Shown: positions 16,967 through 24,825 of the stretch, piece by piece
Layout: each line of letters opens with the position of its first letter
Position numbering within the stretch: position 1 is the first letter of the stretch
DNA from: Pirellulales bacterium
Lineage (GTDB): Bacteria; Planctomycetota; Planctomycetia; Pirellulales; PALSA-1355
Reading direction: 5' to 3'
Length of the DNA stretch: 64,000 nt
NCBI GenBank assembly: GCA_022844125.1
Contig: JALHMI010000008.1
Coordinates: forward strand, 303,728-367,727
Translations under genes and position numbers: made by a program
Notes under the pieces: model-generated
Seen by the model: the letters and a program-made list of their open reading frames with translations, nothing else
Told to the model about the DNA's origin: nothing
Database searches by the model: none

Positions 16967-17299
16967 ACTCGTCCGTCACGGAAGTCCGTCAAGCGGTTGC
17001 AAGCCAAGATCGGCGACACGACCGGTCGCAACCGGACGCAGCTGGAGGTCAGTCATATTGTTGAAAAGCTGAACTACATGCTCAAAGGCTGGGCAGCCTG
17101 CTTTTGCCGCGGCCCGGTGAGCACAGCCTATCGCAACATCGACCTGTACACTCGGCATCGGCTCCGCCAGTGGTTGACTGCCAAGCATAAGCGGTCGGGT
17201 CAGGGGATCGCACAATTCCCCGACGAGTACCTGTACCGGCAGTTGGGGCTAATCCAATTGACGGCGTGGCGGTCCACCTTCCGTGGGCGAAACGTGTGA
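16967..17299 (+). pseudogene. Group II intron maturase, C-terminal remnant
   Basis: 110 residues matching the maturase-specific (domain X, GIIM) end of group II intron-encoded proteins: TRPSRKSVKRLQAKI, then IVEKLNYMLKGWAACFCRGP, AYRNIDLYTRHRLRQWLTAKHK and FPDEYLYRQLGLIQL. The reverse-transcriptase domain that should precede it is missing; the in-frame sequence upstream of about 16960 has no similarity to RT motifs. It therefore cannot be an active mobile intron. Intron RNA domain V follows directly. Confidence 0.8.
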
Positions 17300-17311
17300 T
17301 TCCTTGTCCGA

Positions 17312-17344
17312 GAGCCGGATGCGGGAGATCCGCCTGTCCGGTTC
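17312..17344 (+). mobile_element. Group II intron domain V
   Basis: 33 bases that fold as domain V: GAGCCGGA pairs with TCCGGTTC, containing the AGC catalytic triad in the lower stem; an upper stem GCGG/CCGC closes a purine loop; and a small CTG bulge lies on the 3' side. It sits 12 bases after the maturase remnant stop, the standard place. The following sequence to about 17460 probably contains domain VI and the intron 3' end, but I cannot fix the boundary. Confidence 0.75.
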
Positions 17345-17557
17345 GATGAGCGGGAAGTGGAAACGGAGCATGGCCGAACTAGTGAGGCACCGGCGCACGA
17401 AAGAGCCGGAAACGGATAGGCTCGACCTAAACCACCGCGCCACTTCTCGACTCTACCATCAAGCGCGGCCCGCTTGCCAACAGGGTCGCGCAACAAAAAC
17501 GCCCCAGGTCTGCGAGAGATCCGGAGGCGCTCGTTGTTTACTCGTTGTCCTGAAAGC

Positions 17558-18520
17558 CTACGGCGTCGGGCCGAACGGCGAAGCCTCGCTGGGGCCGATC
17601 ACGACGTCGTCGCGGTCGAGGCCGGCGGCTTGTTCGCCATTGCGATTCTCGAAGATGTGGTCGCGGCAGGCCCGCGTGCGGCAGCCGGTCACGTACTCGA
17701 CATGAAAGTCTTCGAACAGCAGGTTCTGTCCACAAGCACCGTGATTGCCGGACATCCGGTCTTGATGATCGCGGCTGGGGGCGTCGGCCAGGATGACGTG
17801 CGTCGAACGTCCGAGGGCCAGCGGTGGCGAGTGCTCGCCGTCCTCCTGGCGATAACCCAGGCTGAAGCCGTAGCTGCCGCCCATCGTCTTTACCATGCGA
17901 AGCTGCTCGGCAGGAGCTGCCGCTTCGAGCTCGGCCCACGTCGGCACGTCGAAGTTTTCGACGTCCTCGGCCAGCTCCGAGCCCGGGCAGATGATCAGCC
18001 GCTGTTCGCCCAGCAGGTTGTTCTGCAGCAGGATCACCGCATACAGGCCCGAGCGATTGAGCGTGTGTCGGGCATGGATGGCCGGCAGCTTGCCAGGGTG
18101 AGCATCGCTGTAGGATTGCAGCGCCAGGCCGATTTGTCGCATGTTGTTCTGGCAGCCGCGGACCCGGGCCGCATAGCGGCTTTGGTTCATGGCGGGCCAG
18201 AACAGCAGCGTGGCGGCCAGGAACACGCCGGCGGCAACCGCCAGATCACTCATCCGCCAGCGTGATGTAGGGGGGGCCACCGGCGGGGCGCGGCGCACCT
18301 TGCCTTGCGTGGCGACATACTCGCAGCAGCGGCTGGCGAGTCCCATAGGGGGAGCATAGCCCTCGCGGTCGCCGGCGAGCGGCAACAAGCTGCGCTCCAG
18401 CAGTTCTAGTTCTCGTTTCAACTCGGGATCGCGGCCGAGCTCCGTTTCGACCTGGGCACGCTCGGCAGGTTCCAAGGCGTGCAACAGGTAACCGATCAAA
18501 TCTTCACGCATCGCGCTCAT
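17558..18520 (-). CDS. Membrane anti-sigma-like protein with DUF1559/pilin-like periplasmic part
   Basis: 320 residues. The N-terminal 50 residues (EDLIGYLLHALEPAERAQVETELGRDPEL...) resemble the cytoplasmic anti-sigma helix bundle of ECF anti-sigma factors. A single membrane segment follows (SDLAVAAGVFLAATLLFWPAM). The outer part begins RGCQNNMRQIGLALQSYSDAHPGKLP and ends NLLFEDFHVEYVTG, the pattern of DUF1559 (H-X9-DG) proteins. The gene starts 34 bases after the stop of an ECF sigma gene, so the two form a regulatory pair. ATG at 18518-18520 is used; a GTG at 18532 is possible. Confidence 0.75.
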   Translation of the reverse strand: MSAMREDLIGYLLHALEPAERAQVETELGRDPELKRELELLERSLLPLAGDREGYAPPMGLASRCCEYVATQGKVRRAPPVAPPTSRWRMSDLAVAAGVFLAATLLFWPAMNQSRYAARVRGCQNNMRQIGLALQSYSDAHPGKLPAIHARHTLNRSGLYAVILLQNNLLGEQRLIICPGSELAEDVENFDVPTWAELEAAAPAEQLRMVKTMGGSYGFSLGYRQEDGEHSPPLALGRSTHVILADAPSRDHQDRMSGNHGACGQNLLFEDFHVEYVTGCRTRACRDHIFENRNGEQAAGLDRDDVVIGPSEASPFGPTP

Positions 18521-18554
18521 GTCTGGCCACACTTACATCGCAATGAGTTTCGTT

Positions 18555-19202
18555 TTAGTCTCTGTCTTCTGGATGGCTGGCCATCCAGGATTCATTAAGT
18601 TTGAGGATCGCCGAGTGCAGTCGGCTTTTTACGGTGCCTACTGGGATATCAAGAATATCGGCCGCTTCGCGGTACTTTAATCCTTGGTAGTAAACCAGGT
18701 TGACGGCTTGCTGGAGGGCTTCGGGGAGGGATTCAACGGCATCGCGGATCCATTGACGCTGGTGGGTCGCGTCCAGATTGCTCTCTGGGGCGGGTTCGCT
18801 ACTGGCCAACAGATCGATAAGCGCTGCCACGTCATCGGAGCCCTCCGGTCGTGTATTGCGGTCCAGGCTTACGCTGCGGTGCCGCTTGTTGCGGCGCTGG
18901 GCGTCGATGGCCTGATTGGTTGCGATCGTATAAAGCCAGGGCCGGAACTTGCGACCTTCCTCGAACTGATCCCCCTTCAGGTGCACCTGCAAAAAGGTGG
19001 CCTGAAAGGCATCTTCGGCCATCGAGGCATCTCCCAGGTAGCGCCGCAGGTAGCTGAAGAGCTCCCGTTCGTAGCGGTGCACGAGCTGGTTGAAGGCGTC
19101 TCGATCGGACCCGTCGCGGTAGGCCAACAAAAGCTGCTCATCGCTCACGCCTGAGCGGTCGGCAGTTTCTGTCGGATGCATGTTTCCGAGGACCTTATCC
19201 AT
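18555..19202 (-). CDS. ECF-subfamily RNA polymerase sigma factor
   Basis: 215 residues. Region 2: DAFNQLVHRYERELFSYLRRYLGDASMAEDAFQATFLQVHLKGDQFEEGRKFRPWLYTIATNQAIDAQRR. Region 4: LPEALQQAVNLVYYQGLKYREAADILDIPVGTVKSRLHSAILKL. Directs transcription of a stress or envelope regulon when released from its anti-sigma partner, encoded immediately downstream. A second in-frame ATG (residue 8) is an alternative start. Confidence 0.93.
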   Translation of the reverse strand: MDKVLGNMHPTETADRSGVSDEQLLLAYRDGSDRDAFNQLVHRYERELFSYLRRYLGDASMAEDAFQATFLQVHLKGDQFEEGRKFRPWLYTIATNQAIDAQRRNKRHRSVSLDRNTRPEGSDDVAALIDLLASSEPAPESNLDATHQRQWIRDAVESLPEALQQAVNLVYYQGLKYREAADILDIPVGTVKSRLHSAILKLNESWMASHPEDRD

Positions 19203-19630
19203 AAGTCACTACGCGAGGGCTCTGCGCGGAGTTCAGCTCAGGTGGAAAATTAATCCGTTTCGGGCAAAAACGTGCCGAAACCGGGGGCGGACAAGCGGTG
19301 CAGGCGCACGAGCGCCAAGGCGGGAGGATCGGCCCGAAGCATATTCTAGCAAACCAATTGCTGCGACGCCCGCCCGCCCGCAGTCGAGTGCCGGGCACGG
19401 CGAATTGTAGCATTTGCGCCCGGTCCGCACAGCCGACTCGCCAGGGGCTTGCGATTCGCTATAATCGCCCCACGCAGGGGTGTGTTAACCCGCGGCTGGG
19501 CCTGAGCTTGGCCCCCCTCGGGGCGTGAAATTCGCCGGGAATTCCCGCCTCCCTGCTCTCGCACCGATCGCAGGATGGCCGCCAGGACCGGCGGCTCCGG
19601 ACCAACCTAAGAAGCAGGAGGATTTCTCGC
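19203..19630. other. Divergent intergenic region with a possible TATAAT
   Basis: Lies between the sigma gene (minus) and the secreted-protein gene (plus). A TATAAT at 19460-19465 could serve the plus-strand gene, but no good -35 box is 16-18 bases upstream. The ECF promoter expected for the sigma gene was not identified. No gene seen. Confidence 0.3.
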
Positions 19631-20887
19631 ATGCATCCCCTCGGCATGACGCTCGGCCGGCTGGGTCTGTCGCTTGTGCTGGGCCTGGCCGTTTCCGGCC
19701 GGTCCCCGGCGGCCGAACCGGAAACCTACGGCGACGCCTTCAACTTTCTGGTAGCACACACCAAGGTCGTGCAGCTAACCGGCGAAAATGGTGAACGCGT
19801 GGCCATCTGTCCCGAGTACCAGGGTCGCGTCATGACCAGCTCGACCAAGGACCTCGAAGGCCTCAGCCACGGCTGGATCAATCGCGAGTACATCAAGCGC
19901 GGCGCAGTCGACAAGCACTTCAATAATTATGGCGGTGAAGATCGCCTGTGGTTGGCGCCCGAAGGCGGCCCGTACAGCCTGTTCTTCGCACCCGGTGCGG
20001 CGCAAACCCTGGCCAACTGGTACACGCCGCCGGGATTGAACGAAGGGCCGATGCAGATCACGTCCGCCGACGCCGACCCGCACTATCGGCTGGGCCGCCG
20101 GATTCGCTTGCAGAATGCCGCCCGGACGCAGTTCGATCTGGAAATCACCCGCGAGATCCATCTGCAGAAGGTTCACCACTTCGGCGAATTGTTCGGCAGC
20201 GATGCCGAAGCGGCGCTGAAGGACGGCAGCCTGCGCATGGTGGGATTCAAGACCGTTAATACGCTGACGAACCGCGGACCAGCCATGTCACGCGACAAGG
20301 GACTGTTCGCCATCTGGAGCCTGGGGCAATTTCCGGCCGGGCCGCGGACGTCGATTATCGTGCCCTACAAGGGACCTGATGATCCGACGCTCGGGCCGAT
20401 CGTGAATTCAGATTACTTCGGCACGGTGCCGGCCGAGCGGCTGCGTGTGAACTCGCAGGCGATCTGGTTTGCCGGCGATGGCAAGTATCGCTCGAAGATC
20501 GGCGTCTCGCAGCCGCGGGCCAAACCGATGGCCGGAGCGATCGACCTGGAGAACGGCGTGCTGACGCTCGTGCACTTCACCATGCCGGACGATCCAACCA
20601 AGTATGGCTACGTGAACAACAACTGGGGTCCGCAGAAGGAACCGTACCTGGGCGACGTGTTCAACAGCTACAACGACGGACCGCCTGAACCTGGTAAAGA
20701 GGCGCTTGGTGGTTTCTTCGAGCTCGAGTCCCTCTCACCGGCTGCGCAATTGCCCACCGGCAAGTCCATTTTGCACACGCAGGCGACGTTTCATATCGAG
20801 GGAGACAACGCGGCGCTGGCCCGGGTGGCTAAGGCCGCGCTCGGCGTGGATGTGAAGGTCGATGACGTGGCGGGTACGAACAAGTAA
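19631..20887 (+). CDS. Secreted protein of unknown function (DUF6786-like)
   Basis: 418 residues with a signal peptide (LGRLGLSLVLGLAVSGRSPAAE). The ATG at 19631 follows a near-ideal AGGAGG about nine bases upstream. The mature part is beta-rich, with motifs YQGRVMTSST, NNYGGEDRLWLAPEGGPYSLFF and GRRIRLQNAARTQFDLEITREIHL, which recall galactose-mutarotase-like carbohydrate-binding folds. I associate it with the DUF6786 family of planctomycete secreted proteins, from memory only. No catalytic residues can be assigned. Confidence 0.75.
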   Translation: MHPLGMTLGRLGLSLVLGLAVSGRSPAAEPETYGDAFNFLVAHTKVVQLTGENGERVAICPEYQGRVMTSSTKDLEGLSHGWINREYIKRGAVDKHFNNYGGEDRLWLAPEGGPYSLFFAPGAAQTLANWYTPPGLNEGPMQITSADADPHYRLGRRIRLQNAARTQFDLEITREIHLQKVHHFGELFGSDAEAALKDGSLRMVGFKTVNTLTNRGPAMSRDKGLFAIWSLGQFPAGPRTSIIVPYKGPDDPTLGPIVNSDYFGTVPAERLRVNSQAIWFAGDGKYRSKIGVSQPRAKPMAGAIDLENGVLTLVHFTMPDDPTKYGYVNNNWGPQKEPYLGDVFNSYNDGPPEPGKEALGGFFELESLSPAAQLPTGKSILHTQATFHIEGDNAALARVAKAALGVDVKVDDVAGTNK

Positions 20888-20945
20888 CGAGCGCAGGAAG
20901 ACGCGCTTTTTGCGAAAGCCGGGCGCGCGTGCGTGCCGACAAGCG

Positions 20946-21656
20946 ATGTCCAGCCGTTTAACACCGCCGGCCCCCGAAGAGTCGCGTCTTGCGCGAATCT
21001 ATGAGCCGGAGGTGATGGACACCGCCCAGGACGCTCTCGACTACGACCAGATGGATCACGCGGAGGTGAACCGCCGGTTCGCGTCCGACTTTCTCAGCGC
21101 GAGCGCAGACGCCGGAATTTCAGACGCGATCGAAGTGCTGGACCTGGGCACCGGCACGGCTCAAATTCCCATCGAACTTTGCCGCCAGAGCGCCAGGCTG
21201 CGGGTCGTGGCGATCGATCTTTCGGCCGAGATGCTCAAGCTGGCCGCGGAAAATGTGGCTCGCGCCGGGCTGACGGATCGGATCACGCTCGAACTGGTCG
21301 ACGCGAAGCAGTTGCCGTTTGCCGATGGAACGTTTGCTGCGGTGGTGAGCAACAGCATCGTGCACCACATTCCGGCGCCGGAGCATCCGTTGGCCGAGGC
21401 CGTGCGTGTGACGCGGCCGGGCGGTTTGCTGTTCATTCGAGATCTGGCCCGGCCGCGCGACGAATTTTCGGTTGCCCGGCTCGTGCGGCTGTACGCCGCC
21501 GACTGCAACGAGCGTCAGCGAAAGCTGTTTGACGATTCGCTACGGGCGGCGCTCTCGGTCGGCGAGATTCGCTCGATCGTCTCGCATCTGGGCTTCGATC
21601 GCGAGAGCGTAACAGCCACGAGCGATCGACACTGGACGTGGTCCGCCGTCAAATAA
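20946..21656 (+). CDS. Class I SAM-dependent methyltransferase
   Basis: 236 residues. SAM-binding motif I VLDLGTGTAQIPIELCR, acidic motif VVAIDLSAEML, motif LVDAKQLPFADGTFAAVVSNSIVHHIP and RVTRPGGLLFIRDLARP. This is the UbiE/Methyltransf_11-type fold; the substrate is unknown. Start ATG 20946 is preferred because the longer frame would overlap the preceding gene's coding end. It follows that gene by 58 bases. Confidence 0.85.
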   Translation: MSSRLTPPAPEESRLARIYEPEVMDTAQDALDYDQMDHAEVNRRFASDFLSASADAGISDAIEVLDLGTGTAQIPIELCRQSARLRVVAIDLSAEMLKLAAENVARAGLTDRITLELVDAKQLPFADGTFAAVVSNSIVHHIPAPEHPLAEAVRVTRPGGLLFIRDLARPRDEFSVARLVRLYAADCNERQRKLFDDSLRAALSVGEIRSIVSHLGFDRESVTATSDRHWTWSAVK

Positions 21657-21683
21657 ATGTGAGCACGCAAGCGCCAAGCTCTG

Positions 21684-22595
21684 CTATTGCTTTGGCACGC
21701 GGGCGGTTGCAGTCCGGCCAATCGCGTATGTAGCAAGGGCGACGATGGCCACTCCGAACACACCGGCCAGAGCCACGGCGAGAAGCGATGAGCTGACGCC
21801 CGGTACCTCGTATTCCGGGACGATTGCGAAGGTATCGCCGGCGAGCGTGGCGAAGTTGAGATCCTCAGCAACACGCTCCAGCCCGTCCGGCGAAGACGAC
21901 GCGAACGGCGCCAACAGCGCGGCGCCAGCGATGGCAGCAGCGATGCCGACGATGGCGAGATTTCCGGGCGAGGCCAGGCGTGGTTGTGTTGCCAAGGCCA
22001 TGGCCGCGGCAACGATCGAGACCGTGATCAGGCCTTCGCAAAGCGCGATCACCAGGTGCACACTCAGCATGGCGGTGAGCACGTCACCGGCGGCGTACGT
22101 GCCGCTGATCGCGAGCTCCACGGAACATGCCACGGCAGCGGCAAGCACCGAGGCGAACGCGGCGGCGCCAGCGCCGGCGAGCTTACCGGGCGTACCGCTG
22201 AGGCGACGAGTTGTGAACTGATAGACGCCCCAGGAGACCATCGTTGCGACGACCGCCATGTTCAGCACGTTGGCGCCGAGCACCGCCAGGCCGCCGTCGC
22301 CAAAGACCAGGCATTGGACGGCCAGGACAACGGCCATGGTGAGCATGCCGCGCCACGGACCAAGCGCAATGGCCGCGAGCGCCGCGCCGATCACGTGGCC
22401 GCTGGTCGCACCGTCAATCGGAAAGTTCACCATCTGGGCGGCAAAGATGCCTGCGCCGGTGGCGGCCATCCATGGAGCCAAGGAAGGTAGCTCGTCGCGA
22501 CGGAGTCGGGCAATGCTATAGCCGACAGCGGCAGCCGAAGCGAGAGTTGTCGCCGCGCAGACGGGGTCGGTCAAAAAGCCGTTCGGGATATGCAT
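21684..22595 (-). CDS. CbiM-like cobalt/nickel energy-coupling-factor permease with CbiN-like tail
   Basis: 303 residues. It begins MHIPNGFLTDPVC, the conserved CbiM N-terminus whose His2 takes part in metal binding. HVIGAALAAIALGPWRGMLTMAVVLAVQCLVFGDGG is the CbiM core, and there are about seven hydrophobic segments. The last 90 residues (extracytoplasmic FASSSPDGLERVAEDL... plus a final membrane helix) look like CbiN, giving a CbiMN fusion. The start is fixed by the conserved MHIPNG and an AAGGAG site just upstream. No CbiO/CbiQ genes are nearby, so those ECF partners must lie elsewhere. Confidence 0.85.
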   Translation of the reverse strand: MHIPNGFLTDPVCAATTLASAAAVGYSIARLRRDELPSLAPWMAATGAGIFAAQMVNFPIDGATSGHVIGAALAAIALGPWRGMLTMAVVLAVQCLVFGDGGLAVLGANVLNMAVVATMVSWGVYQFTTRRLSGTPGKLAGAGAAAFASVLAAAVACSVELAISGTYAAGDVLTAMLSVHLVIALCEGLITVSIVAAAMALATQPRLASPGNLAIVGIAAAIAGAALLAPFASSSPDGLERVAEDLNFATLAGDTFAIVPEYEVPGVSSSLLAVALAGVFGVAIVALATYAIGRTATARVPKQ

Positions 22596-22619
22596 GGCCA
22601 GCTCCTTCAACAGATGAAC

Positions 22620-22790
22620 AATAGCTTGCTCGCGACCTCCGAGTATCGTGGAATCAGCGAGGTGTTGCAAGCTTGAGCGGTCGCAGGGAGGGGTACCGGT
22701 CTCCCGGTAGCCGGGCAATGAACCACAATTGCCGGCCGCCCTTGGCAACGCGCCGGTGGCGGGTCATGATGGGCCAAAAGGACCCCAGCT
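22620..22790 (-). promoter_or_regulatory. Possible cobalamin-riboswitch-like leader of the cbiM gene
   Basis: Read on the minus strand, the 5' leader contains TACCGG-GAGA-CCGGTA (22694-22709), similar to the GGAGACC loop of B12 riboswitches. Upstream is a stem ending in GGCAATTGTGG that resembles the GCAACTGT box (22726-22736), and CCACCGGCGCG lies further upstream. Location directly before a cobalt permease is the classical context. The overall fit is loose and other helices are not proven; it could be a simple multi-hairpin leader. Confidence 0.35.
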
Positions 22791-22793
22791 AGC

Positions 22794-23681
22794 GTGCAAA
22801 TCAGCGGCACCCAGATCGAAGACACCTTTGCCGAGGCCTTCCGCATGCGCTACGTGCGGCTGGTGATTACGGCGCATGACGAGCATTGGCTCGACGCGGC
22901 GGTGCGCGAGCTGACCGGGTATAGCTCTTCAATTATCTCCTGCGACAGCGAAGCTGGGCGTGAGCGGCATCTGTCGCCCGCGGAGACTCCCGACGGCCGG
23001 CCTGGCGCCGCCGTGCTTTTGTTCGGTTTCTCAGCCGATAGTTTGAAGAGTGTGGTGCCGAACCGTGTGGGACAGTGCGTGATGACTTGCCCGACGACGG
23101 CAGTCTACGACGGCCTGGGCGAAGGGGACGAGCGGATCCCCTTGGGTAAAACGATTCGCTACTTTGGCGACGGTTTTCAGAAGAGCAAGTTAATCGGCGG
23201 CCGTCGCTATTGGCGCATTCCGGTGATGGACGGTGAGTTCGTCGTGGAAGACCGTGTGTTTGTGGCCAAGGGCATCGGCGGCGGCAACTTCATTTTGCAA
23301 GGAGAGTCGCAGGTTGTGGCGCTGGCTGCCGCGCGCCGGGCTATCCAGGCGATCGACCCCTTGCCGGGTGTGATCACGCCGTTTCCCGGAGGCGTGGCGC
23401 GCAGCGGCAGCAAAGTCGGCTCGCGCTACAAGGCGCTCAAAGCTTCGACGGCAGACGCATATTGCCCCACGCTGCGCGGCCGCGTGCCGACGAGTCTGGT
23501 TGAGGGGGCCAACGCGGCGTACGAAATCGTGATCGATGGCGCTGATGAAGCCGCGATCGCACATGCAATGGCCGTCGGCATTCGTGCCGCCGCCGGGCCA
23601 GGCATTCTGGCGATCACCGCCGGCAACTACGGCGGCAAGCTCGGCAAGTTTCACTTTCAGCTGCGAGAAGTCCTGGCGTAA
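22794..23681 (+). CDS. ftr: Formylmethanofuran--tetrahydromethanopterin formyltransferase
   Basis: 295 residues, full length for Ftr/FhcD. Diagnostic segments: ISGTQIEDTFAEAFRMRYVRLVITA, PNRVGQCVMTCPTTAVYDGL, KIRYFGDGFQ-type region (TIRYFGDGFQKSKLIGGRRYWRIPVMDGEF) and GVARSGSKVGSRYKALKASTADAYCPTL. It transfers a formyl group between a methanofuran-type carrier and tetrahydromethanopterin in the C1 oxidation pathway that planctomycetes share with methylotrophs and methanogens. Starts with GTG at 22794 after AAAAGGA. No other C1-pathway gene is in the window. Divergent from the cbiM-like gene. Confidence 0.92.
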   Translation: MQISGTQIEDTFAEAFRMRYVRLVITAHDEHWLDAAVRELTGYSSSIISCDSEAGRERHLSPAETPDGRPGAAVLLFGFSADSLKSVVPNRVGQCVMTCPTTAVYDGLGEGDERIPLGKTIRYFGDGFQKSKLIGGRRYWRIPVMDGEFVVEDRVFVAKGIGGGNFILQGESQVVALAAARRAIQAIDPLPGVITPFPGGVARSGSKVGSRYKALKASTADAYCPTLRGRVPTSLVEGANAAYEIVIDGADEAAIAHAMAVGIRAAAGPGILAITAGNYGGKLGKFHFQLREVLA

Positions 23682-23716
23682 GTGACGCAATCCGTCGCGT
23701 TGCAGGACGCACTAAG

Positions 23717-24130
23717 CTAGGGACGCTTCTGAACTTGCTCGCGGAGCGAGGCCACTTGTTGCTGTAGCTCGGCAATCATGGCATTCTGACTTTCGAGTTG
23801 CAATTGGCGAATCGTTGGCGCAACTTTGCCAATGTAGATGATGACGGCATAACCACCAACGACCATTGCCGTCGTGGCCAAGATCGCCAAGATTCCGGCA
23901 ACAATCGAAGCGGCGCCCGGGGGCTGACCGACGATCAAGATCACGGCGATCGCGAGGTACGCCAAAAGAGCACGGATCGCGATCCTACGAAGGTGTACAC
24001 CACGTCGCTCAAAGTCCGCTAGAGCTGCTTCCAATTGCATGCGAAACTCCTGCATGGTGATATCGGTAATGGCAATGTCTTGAGCGACCAGGTTGTCGAC
24101 CTGTTGGCGGCGTTCATTTTCTTCAGCCAT
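23717..24130 (-). CDS. Small membrane protein with coiled-coil tail, coupled to ECF sigma
   Basis: 137 residues: a charged N-terminal helix (EENERRQQVDNLVAQDIAITDITMQEF), two adjacent membrane segments (ALLAYLAIAVILIVG and IVAGILAILATTAMVVGGYAVIIY) and a C-terminal coiled coil (LQLESQNAMIAELQQQVASLREQV). The ATG (24128-24130) overlaps the last codons of the sigma gene, giving an 8-base overlap and likely translational coupling. The context suggests a sigma-factor modulator, but it lacks the ZAS zinc motif of standard anti-sigma factors. Confidence 0.75.
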   Translation of the reverse strand: MAEENERRQQVDNLVAQDIAITDITMQEFRMQLEAALADFERRGVHLRRIAIRALLAYLAIAVILIVGQPPGAASIVAGILAILATTAMVVGGYAVIIYIGKVAPTIRQLQLESQNAMIAELQQQVASLREQVQKRP

Positions 24131-24689
24131 GCTCTTGCTCCTGTTCAATGATTTCTCGCATCGCGGCCTTGGCGTAGTGAAGACGCGATTTGGCCGTGCC
24201 TTCGCTGCAGCCGACAATCTCGGCGATCTCGTGAATGCTCAGATTTTCCAGAAATCTAAGTGTGAGCACTTCGCGGTGGTCCAGTGTGAGTTTTCCCAAG
24301 GCGTGGTGAACAAGTTCTGCGTTCTCCAATAAGGCGTGTTCGTCGACGACCAACTCGCCAATCGTGTCGGCGATCACTTCCTCAGCCCGTGCTTCAACCC
24401 CCTTGCGACGGAGATGCTTAATAGCCCGATGATGCGCGACCCGGTACAGCCAGACGCGAAATGCGGCCGGCGATCGGAGCCCCGCCAAGCGACGAAATAC
24501 CTCGATCCAAATTTCTTGCAAGATGTCTCGCGATTGCTCGGCGTCGCCAATCAAGCGGTGCACGTAATAGGTCAGCCGTCGCTGATAGCGCTCGACGAGA
24601 TCGTGAAACGCGGCGCGGTCTCCCGCCTGTGCTCGCACTACGAGTGCCCGCTCGGCGAGGCGTCGTCGTTCATCGTGCAGATCGGTCAC
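24123..24689 (-). CDS. ECF-subfamily RNA polymerase sigma factor
   Basis: 188 residues. Region 2: DRAAFHDLVERYQRRLTYYVHRLIGDAEQSRDILQEIWIEVFRRLAGLRSPAAFRVWLYRVAHHRAI. Region 4: LTLDHREVLTLRFLENLSIHEIAEIVGCSEGTAKSRLHYAKAAMREII. The linker is longer than in many ECFs (ARAEEVIADTIGELVVDEHALLENAE). Its stop overlaps the start of a membrane protein gene, the probable regulator. Confidence 0.92.
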   Translation of the reverse strand: MTDLHDERRRLAERALVVRAQAGDRAAFHDLVERYQRRLTYYVHRLIGDAEQSRDILQEIWIEVFRRLAGLRSPAAFRVWLYRVAHHRAIKHLRRKGVEARAEEVIADTIGELVVDEHALLENAELVHHALGKLTLDHREVLTLRFLENLSIHEIAEIVGCSEGTAKSRLHYAKAAMREIIEQEQEHG

Positions 24690-24825
24690 AGCGGTCCTCC
24701 GGGCCCACGTCCGACCCGAGGCCGGTATTCCAAGATAGGTAGCGCGACCCGAGGCCGGGGTTCAAGCGGAGGAGGAAACCTGCAAAGAAAACCTGCCGTA
24801 GCCGCTGCTCACAGAATTGCGAGGT

